From assembly GCA_018266685.1 (NCBI GenBank), contig JAFDZY010000043.1:1-48082 (forward strand): a DNA stretch of 48,082 nt. The letters run 5' to 3'. Below the pieces are notes generated by a model. That model searched no databases. It saw only the letters and a program-made list of their open reading frames with translations, and was not told where the DNA came from. Numbering within the stretch: the first letter of the stretch is position 1; the number at the start of each line of letters is the position of its first letter. The DNA is from Bacteroidota bacterium. Lineage in GTDB: Bacteria > Bacteroidota > Bacteroidia > Flavobacteriales_F > PHOS-HE28. Below are positions 8,781 to 18,002 of the stretch, one piece after another. The translations under genes and the position numbers were made by a program.

Positions 8781-9748
8781 GGCTTTGTGAAGGGGATGTT
8801 GGCCGTGTGGCCGTGTGATGAAATGCGGATGATGTACTGGCCTGCCGCAAGGGAGCGCGTGTCCCAACTGCGCTGCGAAAGGCCTTGCACGTTCCAGTGC
8901 ACCGTCGGGGTGACGGCCCGGCCGAGGAGGTCGAACACGCCCACTTCGTACGCAGCGGGGTTCAGCGCATCCAAGCGCAGGGTCAACTGGTCCTGCACCG
9001 GGTTGGGGAACACGGTCAGGCTGCCCACGCCCGGAAGTTCATCCATGCCCACGTACACCGTGACCGATGTGGTCATTGGCACGCTCCACTCCCCGGCCTC
9101 ATCGTGGAAGCGGATCGTGAAGGTGTGGTTGCCGGCCGGGGTGTTCAGTGGCAGATCGCTGATCAGGTCCACCACTCCTGCGGGTCCAATGGTGTTCGTA
9201 ACACGGTCCGCCATCTGGTCATCGATCCAGTATTCATAGCCCGTGATCAGGCCGCCGCCGCGCGTCATCAGCGAGGTGTAAGGCACGCTCCATTCGCCGC
9301 GCTCATCCTTGCCGCGCAGCGTAACAAGGTGAAGGCCCACGGGCAGGGCGGCAGCACCAAGCGAAGCGGAAAGGTCCAATTCCGCAGTGGGCGTTACCGG
9401 GAGAAGGGTGGCGTTACCTGCATCATCGTTGAACCAGTATTGCAACGCCACCAGGGTGCCGCCCTTCTGGTTGAACACACTTGTCCATGGTGCCGACCAG
9501 TGTGCATCATTGTCCATGAACTGCACCGTTACGGTGTGGTAGCCGGGGGATAGTGCGGCGCTGTTCAGGGAGATTCCTGCGTTCAGCTCCGGGGTGGCTG
9601 TAATGGTCATGTTGACCAGGTTGGCAATCTCATCGTCGAACCAGTACCGGTAGTTGGTGATCTGTTGCGCCTGGGCGCTGCTGCCCAACAGCATGGCCAA
9701 GCCGAAGGCCAAGGGCAGGCATGTCGTTCTGTTCCGGAACTTCTTCAT
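8777..9748 (-). CDS. Secreted protein with three exact 69-residue YW-DD repeats and T9SS C-terminal domain
   Basis: A 323-residue protein. After the signal peptide (1-28, ends SSAQAQ) three copies of one repeat begin at residues 30, 99 and 168, an exact spacing of 69. Each starts with an aromatic YxYWxDD-type motif (NYRYWFDDE, ALQYWFNDD, GYEYWIDDQ) and ends with a GxHxVT..RxxDxxGxWSxP-type motif (AHWSAPWTS, GEWSVPYTS, GEWSVPMTT). A T9SS sorting domain follows from about 240 (LPGVGSLTVFPNPVQDQL). I do not recognise the repeat as a named domain; the pattern suggests immunoglobulin-like beta modules. The start lies three bases after the stop of the beta-helix gene 9752-10798 and its stop overlaps the next start, so the three genes form one operon. 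Confidence 0.82.
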   Translation of the reverse strand: MKKFRNRTTCLPLAFGLAMLLGSSAQAQQITNYRYWFDDEIANLVNMTITATPELNAGISLNSAALSPGYHTVTVQFMDNDAHWSAPWTSVFNQKGGTLVALQYWFNDDAGNATLLPVTPTAELDLSASLGAAALPVGLHLVTLRGKDERGEWSVPYTSLMTRGGGLITGYEYWIDDQMADRVTNTIGPAGVVDLISDLPLNTPAGNHTFTIRFHDEAGEWSVPMTTSVTVYVGMDELPGVGSLTVFPNPVQDQLTLRLDALNPAAYEVGVFDLLGRAVTPTVHWNVQGLSQRSWDTRSLAAGQYIIRISSHGHTANIPFTKP

Positions 9749-9751
9749 GGT

Positions 9752-10798
9752 TCAATGCGATTGTGCCGCCATGCGGATGTTCACGGGAAGTTCACCCTGG
9801 TTGTTCGTGGCCCCGTTGATGGTGGCCGCCTGGAAGTGCGGGTCATAAGGCACTGCGCCCGCCTTGTAGGGGCTGCCGCTGCCATAAATGCCCACGTCGT
9901 GCCCGTCGTTGCCGGCATTGGCGCCTGGGCTGCCACTTGCCAGGTGCAGGTCGTCGCTGTACTGGTAGGTGTTGTCGGTCTCGTTCACGAAGATCGACGA
10001 TGCAGGTTGGTCATAGATGATGTTGGTCTCGTAGTTGCCGGAGGCATTGCTGTAGAGTCCGGTGCCCGTGATCAAACAGTTGCTGATCTGTACGCCGCTC
10101 ACCTGCCAGAGTGGTGCAGCGTTGACGGTGAACACGCAGTTCTGAACGATGGCGTTCTTGGAATTCGCCAGCTGGGCATTCAGCACCACACAGTTCTTCA
10201 TGAACAGGCCGGACGGGCGGAAGAGGTTGATACCGCAGTGATCAATGATGCACCGGGTCACCACGGCCCGGCCTCCATACCCATTGAAATGAACGTTGCC
10301 GCCTTGGCGGATCACGCACTCGTCCAGCACCGAGGAGGATATGGCCCCTTCTGCCCAGCCTAAGCTCAGCCCGCCGGTGAAGTCGCACCGCTGGAACACC
10401 ATGCCGGTGGGGTCGTCATCCGCCGCTTCAGTACCATAGCCCACGGCATTCGTGAAGGCAATGCCAGTACACGTGGTACCGCTGGCATCGGTGGTGAACC
10501 GCAGCGAGCCGGAGGCCAGGGCGATCGTGGTGGAGCCCGTAACGGCCGAGCTGTCCGGATGCATGCCCGCGCCGATGAAGTGCAGGGGCTTGTCCACAGT
10601 GTAGGATGCGGGCAGGAGGAAACTGCCGCCGCTGAGGTAAAGCTTGTCCCCGGGCTGGGCATCCTGGATGGCGGTGTCCAAGCTGGTGTAAACGGCCGGG
10701 CCGCTCGTGCCTTGCACCACGATCCGTGGCACTTGGGCGCTTGCCGAGGTGGCGAATGCACCGGTGAGGCAGCAGGCGAGGAGTAGTTTGAGGTTCAT
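9752..10798 (-). CDS. Secreted parallel beta-helix protein (second paralogue)
   Basis: A 348-residue exported protein with a signal peptide (MNLKLLLACCLTG... SASAQ). It contains the family blocks VPRIVVQGTSGPAVYTSL, DAQPGDKLYLSGGSFLLP, KPLHFIGAGMHPDS and a terminal LPVNIRMAAQ, with beta-strand-rich repeats between them consistent with a right-handed parallel helix. It has no T9SS sorting domain of its own; the gene three bases downstream encodes one that does. The spacing from the regulator at 10833 is 34 bases. The same order (regulator, beta-helix, 69-residue-repeat protein) recurs at 11595-13951, so this is one copy of a duplicated cassette. No enzyme signature was recognised. Confidence 0.82.
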   Translation of the reverse strand: MNLKLLLACCLTGAFATSASAQVPRIVVQGTSGPAVYTSLDTAIQDAQPGDKLYLSGGSFLLPASYTVDKPLHFIGAGMHPDSSAVTGSTTIALASGSLRFTTDASGTTCTGIAFTNAVGYGTEAADDDPTGMVFQRCDFTGGLSLGWAEGAISSSVLDECVIRQGGNVHFNGYGGRAVVTRCIIDHCGINLFRPSGLFMKNCVVLNAQLANSKNAIVQNCVFTVNAAPLWQVSGVQISNCLITGTGLYSNASGNYETNIIYDQPASSIFVNETDNTYQYSDDLHLASGSPGANAGNDGHDVGIYGSGSPYKAGAVPYDPHFQAATINGATNNQGELPVNIRMAAQSH

Positions 10799-10832
10799 GT
10801 AGGTTGGTGTTGCGTTTTTTGGTTCGGTTTCA

Positions 10833-11288
10833 TTAGGCCAGCCCGTATCGCAAGGCTTTGGCCACGGCCTCGGTGTTGTTGTGTACGGCGAGCTTTTCGT
10901 AGATGCGCTTGATGTGCGTGCGCACGGTCTCGAAGCTGATGCGCAAGCGGTGGGCGATCATCTTGTAGCTCAGGCCCTCCACCAATGCGTTGAGCACCTC
11001 TTTTTCGCGTGGGCTCAGTTCGGTTACTGGCGTGGTCACCGGCTGCGGGAAGGGATCAGTCACTTGCAGCATCACGCGCTGGGCAATACTGCTGTCACCG
11101 GGCAAGTTGCCCCGGCCCATCTCGCGGATGGCATTCAGCAATACCTGCGGGTCGTTGCTGCTCAGCAAGATCCCCGGCGTGCCCGTTCGCATCTGCTCCG
11201 GTGTTACGCCTTGGCCCTCCGCCACGGCAAACATGATCACGGTGCGGGCCGTGGTGTCCGATCCTTCCTGGGGTGTCATGTCCTGCAT
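10833..11288 (-). CDS. NarL/LuxR-type regulator with truncated receiver domain (intact copy)
   Basis: A 151-residue predicted DNA-binding regulator. Residues about 85-145 are a LuxR-type helix-turn-helix (LSPREKEVLNALVEGL, then SFETVRTHIKRIYEKL and NNTEAVAKA). Residues about 18-75 resemble only the last third of a NarL-family receiver: VIMFAVAEGQG aligns with strand 4, MRTGTPGILLSS with strand 5 and LLNAIREMGRGNLP with helix 5. The phosphoacceptor aspartate region is absent and the usual lysine after strand 5 is replaced by serine, so phosphorelay control is unlikely. It precedes the beta-helix gene by 34 bases and probably regulates the cassette. A mutated duplicate lies at 13487-13951. Confidence 0.8.
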   Translation of the reverse strand: MQDMTPQEGSDTTARTVIMFAVAEGQGVTPEQMRTGTPGILLSSNDPQVLLNAIREMGRGNLPGDSSIAQRVMLQVTDPFPQPVTTPVTELSPREKEVLNALVEGLSYKMIAHRLRISFETVRTHIKRIYEKLAVHNNTEAVAKALRYGLA

Positions 11289-11345
11289 CGGGTGGTGGTG
11301 TATCGATGCATCGGGGAAGGTTCCGGAATGTGAACGATCGGGGAC

Positions 11346-11384
11346 AAAAAAGAGCGGTGCGGTGTTCGATCACCGCCCCGCCTT
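11346..11384 (-). terminator. Duplicated copy of the atpC terminator hairpin
   Basis: Same hairpin as the one after atpC at 14009-14046, with the loop TTCGAT and arms differing by base changes that leave at least one mismatch (T opposite C). It follows the atpC fragment at 11410-11499 and lies just before the regulator start, so it was carried along in the duplication. The A/T run on the outer left side gives a T tail on the minus strand. Confidence 0.65.
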
Positions 11385-11409
11385 GGGTTGCCGCTTTGGT
11401 GCTCCCGGC

Positions 11410-11499
11410 TTATTCTGCCAGCACGATCACCTTGTTCTTGCTCACTTCCATCACGCCGCATTTCAAGCTGAAGGTTTCCACCTTGCCCTCCCGGCAGGG
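11410..11499 (-). pseudogene. atpC 3'-end fragment
   Basis: About 30 codons match the end of the ATP synthase epsilon gene at 14072-14308: both read GKVETFSLK, then VEVSKNKVIVLAE and stop. Homology breaks off near 11499, where a one-base insertion also shifts the frame relative to real atpC. No upstream part of the gene is present, so it cannot make an epsilon subunit. It marks one end of the duplicated unit that includes the regulator. Confidence 0.88.
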
Positions 11500-11539
11500 C
11501 CCGCATTTGCCTGAACCGTATGGCGGCATTATAAGAGCA

Positions 11540-11571
11540 AACGCCCGCACCGGAATTCCGGGACGGGCGTT
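11540..11571 (-). terminator. Hairpin terminator downstream of the 11595-12332 gene
   Basis: AACGCCCG pairs with CGGGCGTT, and an inner CCGG-AATT-CCGG extends the stem. It begins 24 bases past the stop at 11595. The minus-strand tail (TTTGCTCTT) is only moderately T-rich, so termination may be partial. Confidence 0.7.
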
Positions 11572-11594
11572 GCAAACCACACGAAACCAACGTT

Positions 11595-12332
11595 CTATTG
11601 TTTCATGAAGCGGGCGTTCCACGTGCTTTTTTCGCCGGTGGCGCGCAGCAGGTAGGCGCCGCTCGCCAGCCCGCTGATGTCCCAATTGCGCCATGCGCTT
11701 CCGGCCACGGCCCAAGAACCTAAGTCCAGCACGTGTTGGCCGGCCAGGTCCAACACTTCCAGTTGCAGCGTGCGGCCCGCATCGCTGTTCAACCGGAGGC
11801 CCAATTGCCCGGTGGCCGGGTTGGGGAACAGCAGCAGGCCGCTGATGCCGGGAAGTTCCGCGACACCCACATTGTAGCTGTAGGTGGTGCTGATCGGCAC
11901 AGACCAGGTACCGTTCGTGCTGCTGAAGCGGATGGTGAACAAGTGTTCGCCGGGCACTGTAGGCACCGGCAGGTCGGCAACCAGGGTGACCAGCCCGCCC
12001 GGGCCGATGGTGCCCAGGGTGCGGTCCTCTATGGCGTCATCGGTCCACCATTCGTAGCCGTTCACCTGCCCGCTGGCACGGACGAAGTGGCCGGTGCGTG
12101 GAACGGACCAATTGCCGTTGGTATCGCGTACCTGAAGGGAGATCAGGTGATAGCCCGCACCCAGTGGGCCGGTGGGCAGGTTGGTGTTCAGTGCCAGCAC
12201 ATCGGTGGCGGCCACGGTGATGGTGGTGGCGCTGGCCGCATTGTCGTTGTACCAATAGCGGTAGGCGTCGATCTGCTGTGCGCTTGCAGTGGCCGAGGCC
12301 AGCAGCAGCAAGGTGATGCATGGGGCTCTCAT
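11595..12332 (-). CDS. Secreted protein with two exact 69-residue YW-DD repeats and T9SS C-terminal domain
   Basis: A 245-residue paralogue of the protein at 8777-9748. After the signal peptide (1-19, ends TASAQ) two copies of the repeat start at residues 21 and 90, again 69 apart: AYRYWYNDN... GNWSVPRTG and GYEWWTDDA... GTWSVPIST. The T9SS sorting domain begins near residue 158 (LPGISGLLLFPNPATGQL) and ends FMKQ. It therefore has one repeat fewer than its relative, consistent with loss or gain of whole modules. Its start lies three bases after the stop of the beta-helix gene 12336-13445, the same spacing as in the other cassette copy. Function unknown; secreted or surface-attached by the sorting domain. 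Confidence 0.82.
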   Translation of the reverse strand: MRAPCITLLLLASATASAQQIDAYRYWYNDNAASATTITVAATDVLALNTNLPTGPLGAGYHLISLQVRDTNGNWSVPRTGHFVRASGQVNGYEWWTDDAIEDRTLGTIGPGGLVTLVADLPVPTVPGEHLFTIRFSSTNGTWSVPISTTYSYNVGVAELPGISGLLLFPNPATGQLGLRLNSDAGRTLQLEVLDLAGQHVLDLGSWAVAGSAWRNWDISGLASGAYLLRATGEKSTWNARFMKQ

Positions 12333-12335
12333 GGC

Positions 12336-13445
12336 TCAGTGCTGTTGTGCGGCCACCTTGAGGTTCACCGGCAAGGCCCCGCTGCTGTTGGTGGCGGGGG
12401 CGATGTCGGCCTGGCGGAAGTGCGGGTTGAAAGGCACGCCCCCGGGTTTGTACGGTGAGGTGCTGCCATAAACGCCCACATCGTTGCCGTCGGTGCCGAA
12501 GCCGGTGCCGGGGCTGCCCGCAGCCATGTGCAGGTCGTCGGTGAACTGGTAGTTGTGGTCGGTTTCCGACACGAACAAGGTGGCGGGATCCACTTGGAGC
12601 ACGTTCACCGTGGCAGGCTGGGGATTGTAATAGGCCAGGTCGGCGAAGCCCTTCAGGGTGTTGCTGATGGTGCCGCCCGCGCAGTCCATGCACAGCTTGT
12701 CATATTGGTTGCCGTTACCGGTGAAGATGCAATTGGTCACTTGGGAGCCTGCGCAAGTGTTCATCATGGCCCCGAGGAACACGCAGTTTTGCACGGTGAG
12801 GCTGGCGCCATTGAACCCGCCCAGCGCATACACGTTGGTGCCCTTCGCATCGAAGATGCATCGGGTTACCACGGCGCTGCGGCCCACCCCGTTCACGGCG
12901 GCGTGGATTTGGCATTCGTCAAACGTGGTGATCAGTTCCGGGTGGAGCGGTGCGTCCGGGGCGGTGTTGCTGCCCAAGCGGACGGAGCCTGTTCCAAAAC
13001 GGCAACGGTGGAAGAGGATGTCGGTGGTGAGGTCATCGCTGGCGTCGGTGCCGTAGGCGATCAGCCAGTGGTTAAAGACATTGGAGGAGCTGGAAAAGTC
13101 GATGCCCGTAAAGGTGCTGCCGGAAGCCGCCTGGCTGATGCGCAGCGGTTCGGTGTTGCCTTGGCGGAAAAACACCGTGGCGCCGGTGGCCAACGTACTG
13201 TCCGGGTGGAAGCCCGCTCCGATGAAGTGCAGCGGCTTGTTGATCACCAGGCCGCCGGTGAAGGCGAAGGTGCCCCCGCTGCAGTAAACCACGTCGTTGG
13301 CCTGGGCGCCGGCAATGGCATCGGCCAAACTGGTGAATACGTGCGGGTCTCCGCTGCCCTGCACCACGATGCGGGGCTGTTGGGCCAGGGTGGTCATCGC
13401 CAAGGCGAGCCCAACGATCAATGAAAGGGTACGATGGAGTTTCAT
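12336..13445 (-). CDS. Secreted parallel beta-helix protein (first paralogue)
   Basis: A 369-residue exported protein. The ATG at 13445 is chosen because it opens the signal peptide (MKLHRTLSLIVG... TTLAQ); an ATG seven codons upstream would only lengthen it. It carries the family blocks QPRIVVQGSGDPHVFTSL, AIAGAQANDVVYCSGGTFAF, KPLHFIGAGFHPDS and terminal LPVNLKVAAQ, with beta-helix-like repeats between. A cysteine pair (LCMDCAGG near residue 250) is peculiar to this copy. No T9SS domain is present, so it may rely on its downstream partner or another export route. It lies downstream of the broken regulator copy. Confidence 0.82.
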   Translation of the reverse strand: MKLHRTLSLIVGLALAMTTLAQQPRIVVQGSGDPHVFTSLADAIAGAQANDVVYCSGGTFAFTGGLVINKPLHFIGAGFHPDSTLATGATVFFRQGNTEPLRISQAASGSTFTGIDFSSSSNVFNHWLIAYGTDASDDLTTDILFHRCRFGTGSVRLGSNTAPDAPLHPELITTFDECQIHAAVNGVGRSAVVTRCIFDAKGTNVYALGGFNGASLTVQNCVFLGAMMNTCAGSQVTNCIFTGNGNQYDKLCMDCAGGTISNTLKGFADLAYYNPQPATVNVLQVDPATLFVSETDHNYQFTDDLHMAAGSPGTGFGTDGNDVGVYGSTSPYKPGGVPFNPHFRQADIAPATNSSGALPVNLKVAAQQH

Positions 13446-13486
13446 GTTGTTTGTATTGGTTTGCATGGATTGATGTTGTTCTGGTT

Positions 13487-13951
13487 TCAGGCGTATTCCA
13501 CCAGGCCGTTGCGCAAGGCTTTGGCCACGGCCTCGGTGTTGTTGTGTACGGCGAGCGTTTCGTAGATGCGCTTGATGTGCGTGCGCATGGTCTCGAAGCT
13601 GATGCTCAAGTGGTGGGCGATCATCTTGTAGCGCAGGCCCTCCACCAATGCGTTGAGCACCTCTTTTTCGCGTGGGCTCAGTTCGGTTACTGGCGTGGCC
13701 ACCGGCTGCGGGAAGGGATCGGTCACTTGCAACATCACGCGCTAGGCAATGCTGCGGTCACCGGGCAAGTTGCCCCGGCCCATTTCGCGGATGGCATTCA
13801 GCAATACCTGCGGGTCGTTGCTGCTCAACAAGACCTCCGGTGTGCCCGTTCGCATCTGCTCCGGTGTTACGCCTTGGCCCTCCGCCACGGCAAACATGAT
13901 CACGGTGCGGGCCGTGGTGACCGATCCTTCCTGGGGTGTCATGTCCTTCAT
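13487..13951 (-). pseudogene. NarL/LuxR-type regulator, duplicate with in-frame amber codon
   Basis: Nearly identical to the regulator at 10833-11288 from MKDMTPQEGS onward, but at 13742-13744 the glutamine codon CAG has become TAG, splitting the reading frame after DRSIA. The first half retains only the receiver remnant (about 70 codons); the second half, from an ATG at 13738, would still encode the complete helix-turn-helix (LSPREKEVLNALVEGL, IYETLAVHNNTEAVAKA). The frame is otherwise open, and there are several substitutions elsewhere, including a changed C-terminus (NGLVEYA). It is most simply a decayed copy; reinitiation producing a bare DNA-binding domain is possible but unproven. Confidence 0.85.
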
Positions 13952-14008
13952 CGGGTGGTGGTGTACCGATGCATCGGGGACGGCCCCGTAATGTGAACGA
14001 TCGGGCTG

Positions 14009-14046
14009 AAAAAAGGCGGGGCGGTGTTCGATCACCGCCCCGCCTT
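14009..14046 (-). terminator. Rho-independent terminator of the atpDC operon
   Basis: A perfect 12-base stem (GGCGGGGCGGTG with its complement) around the loop TTCGAT, followed on the minus strand by a TTTTTT run. It lies 26 bases after the atpC stop at 14072 and separates the ATP synthase genes from the regulator. Confidence 0.92.
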
Positions 14047-14071
14047 GGGTTGCCGCTTTGGTGGTCCCGGC

Positions 14072-14308
14072 TTATTCTGCCAGCACGATCACCTTGTTCT
14101 TGCTCACTTCCACCACGCCACCTTTCAAGCTGAAGGTTTCCACCTTGCCCTCCGGCAGGGTCACTTTTACCTCACCGGCCTTCAGCACGGTGATCAGCGG
14201 GGCGTGATGGTCCAAAAAGCCCATGCTGCCGTCCACGCCGGGAACCGACACGCGCTTGGCTTGGCCGTTGAACAATTCCTTGTCCGGGGTGATGATCTGC
14301 AGTTCCAT
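14072..14308 (-). CDS. atpC: ATP synthase F1 epsilon subunit
   Basis: A 78-residue epsilon subunit, the rotor component that links gamma to the c-ring and can inhibit ATP hydrolysis. MELQIITPDKELFNGQAK, GVDGSMGFLDHHAPLIT and LKAGEVKV are the typical N-terminal beta-barrel signature. It is shorter than the ~135 residues of E. coli epsilon and ends KNKVIVLAE, lacking the C-terminal helical hairpin; short forms like this are common in Bacteroidota. The ATG at 14308 is preferred over an upstream in-frame start because the family begins at MELQI. It follows atpD by 51 bases and is closed by a strong hairpin terminator. Its 3' 90 bases are duplicated at 11410-11499. Confidence 0.95.
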   Translation of the reverse strand: MELQIITPDKELFNGQAKRVSVPGVDGSMGFLDHHAPLITVLKAGEVKVTLPEGKVETFSLKGGVVEVSKNKVIVLAE

Positions 14309-14359
14309 GTTCCTGTGCACTAACAACTACCAACTACGCCCTACGAACTTCTTTCTTGC

Positions 14360-17044
<2,685 letters not shown>

Positions 17045-17048
<4 letters not shown>

Positions 17049-17641
17049 TGCGCAAACCGCTTGCTGTTGCCTTGTTCCTGTTTGCCGCGCTTGCACAGGC
17101 GCAGCTGCTGCCGCAAACCACCTTGGACTCCGTACGCACCTGGCACAGCCTGGAGCGGGCCTTGCAGCACCCGGACAGCGTGTACCGCCTGGATCTTTCC
17201 CACAAGAAACTCAAGAAAGTTCCCGATGAACTTCGCCGGTTGAAGAACCTGAACGCGCTGGACCTGGGACGCAACAAATTGCGTGAACTCCCCGGCTGGA
17301 TGAACGAACTACAGTTCATGCAGGAGTTCAGCGCGGGACGCAACAAATTCACCCAGATCCCGAACACGGTGTGCCAGTGGAAGCACCTCAAGCGCCTGGA
17401 CCTGCACCAAAACCACATCGAGGGCTTGCCCGCCTGCATGGGCAACCTCAAGGAACTCTTTTCACTCGACCTCTGGAGCAACGACCTCGGCGATTTTCCC
17501 GACGAGATCAGCGGCATGAAGGCCCTGCGCTTCTTGGACCTCCGCGTCATCCAATTTTCCGACAAGGAGATCGACCGCATCTCCCAACTGCTTCCGTCCG
17601 TGAAGATCTTCTTCTCCCAGCCTTGTAATTGTGGGGAATAG
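17045..17641 (+). CDS. Secreted leucine-rich-repeat protein
   Basis: A 198-residue exported protein. The signal peptide is residues 1-20 (MMRKPLAVALFLF... AQAQ). From about residue 45 to 180 it consists of leucine-rich repeats of ~23 residues: LDLSHKKLKKVPDELRRL, LDLGRNKLRELPGWMNEL, LDLHQNHIEGLPACMGNL and LDLWSNDLGDFPDEISGM. LRR proteins are protein-binding scaffolds; the partner is unknown. No T9SS sorting domain is present, and a cysteine pair (PCNCGE) ends the protein. The start overlaps the ribF stop (ATGATG), so the genes are co-transcribed, although a functional link with flavin synthesis is not obvious. Confidence 0.88.
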
Positions 17642-17689
17642 GTTGTTAGGTGCGTGGTGCATAGGGCGTCCAGTCCTCCCTCAACTAGG

Positions 17690-17745
17690 CACTACGCACT
17701 ACGCACTACGAACTATGAGCCACGTTCTATAATCAACGCACCACG
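17690..17745. repeat. Short CACTACG-type direct repeats
   Basis: The intergenic stretch between the LRR gene and purS contains about five imperfect head-to-tail copies of a word like CACTACGCA / CACTACGAA, followed by degenerate forms. A similar ACTAC-rich stretch lies at 14311-14352 between atpC and atpD. No coding potential. Confidence 0.65.
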
Positions 17746-17747
17746 CC

Positions 17748-18002
17748 TTACCCCTCCGAAACCGAGAAACTGTACTTCTCCATCACCAAGTTGGCCAGCA
17801 ACTTCTTGCAGGCCTCATCCACCTTGGCTTCCGCCGCTTTCTGGTCCTTGGCCTCCACCTGCAGGGTGATGTGCTTGCCGATGCGCACGCCGCTGATCTC
17901 GGCCAGGTTCAGGTTGGCCATGCTGTTGCTTACCGCCTTGCCTTGGGGGTCCAGCAGGTTGTCGTGGGGCATTACATCAATGGAGGCGCGGAAAGTTTTC
18001 AT
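17748..18002 (-). CDS. purS: Phosphoribosylformylglycinamidine synthase, PurS subunit
   Basis: An 84-residue small protein of the PurS family, the subunit that joins PurL and PurQ in the glutamine-dependent fourth step of purine synthesis. It reads MKTFRASIDVMPHDNLLDPQ, GKAVSNSMANL, ISGVRIGKHITLQVEAKDQ and ends with an EEACKKLLANLVMEKYSF-like helix, matching PurS in size and order (PxxxxLDPQGxAV...). The start at 18002 overlaps the pssA stop by four bases. A longer in-frame reading extending upstream into pssA is rejected. purL and purQ are not in the window, so purS is separated from its partners. The symbol rests on family resemblance only. Confidence 0.87.
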   Translation of the reverse strand: MKTFRASIDVMPHDNLLDPQGKAVSNSMANLNLAEISGVRIGKHITLQVEAKDQKAAEAKVDEACKKLLANLVMEKYSFSVSEG

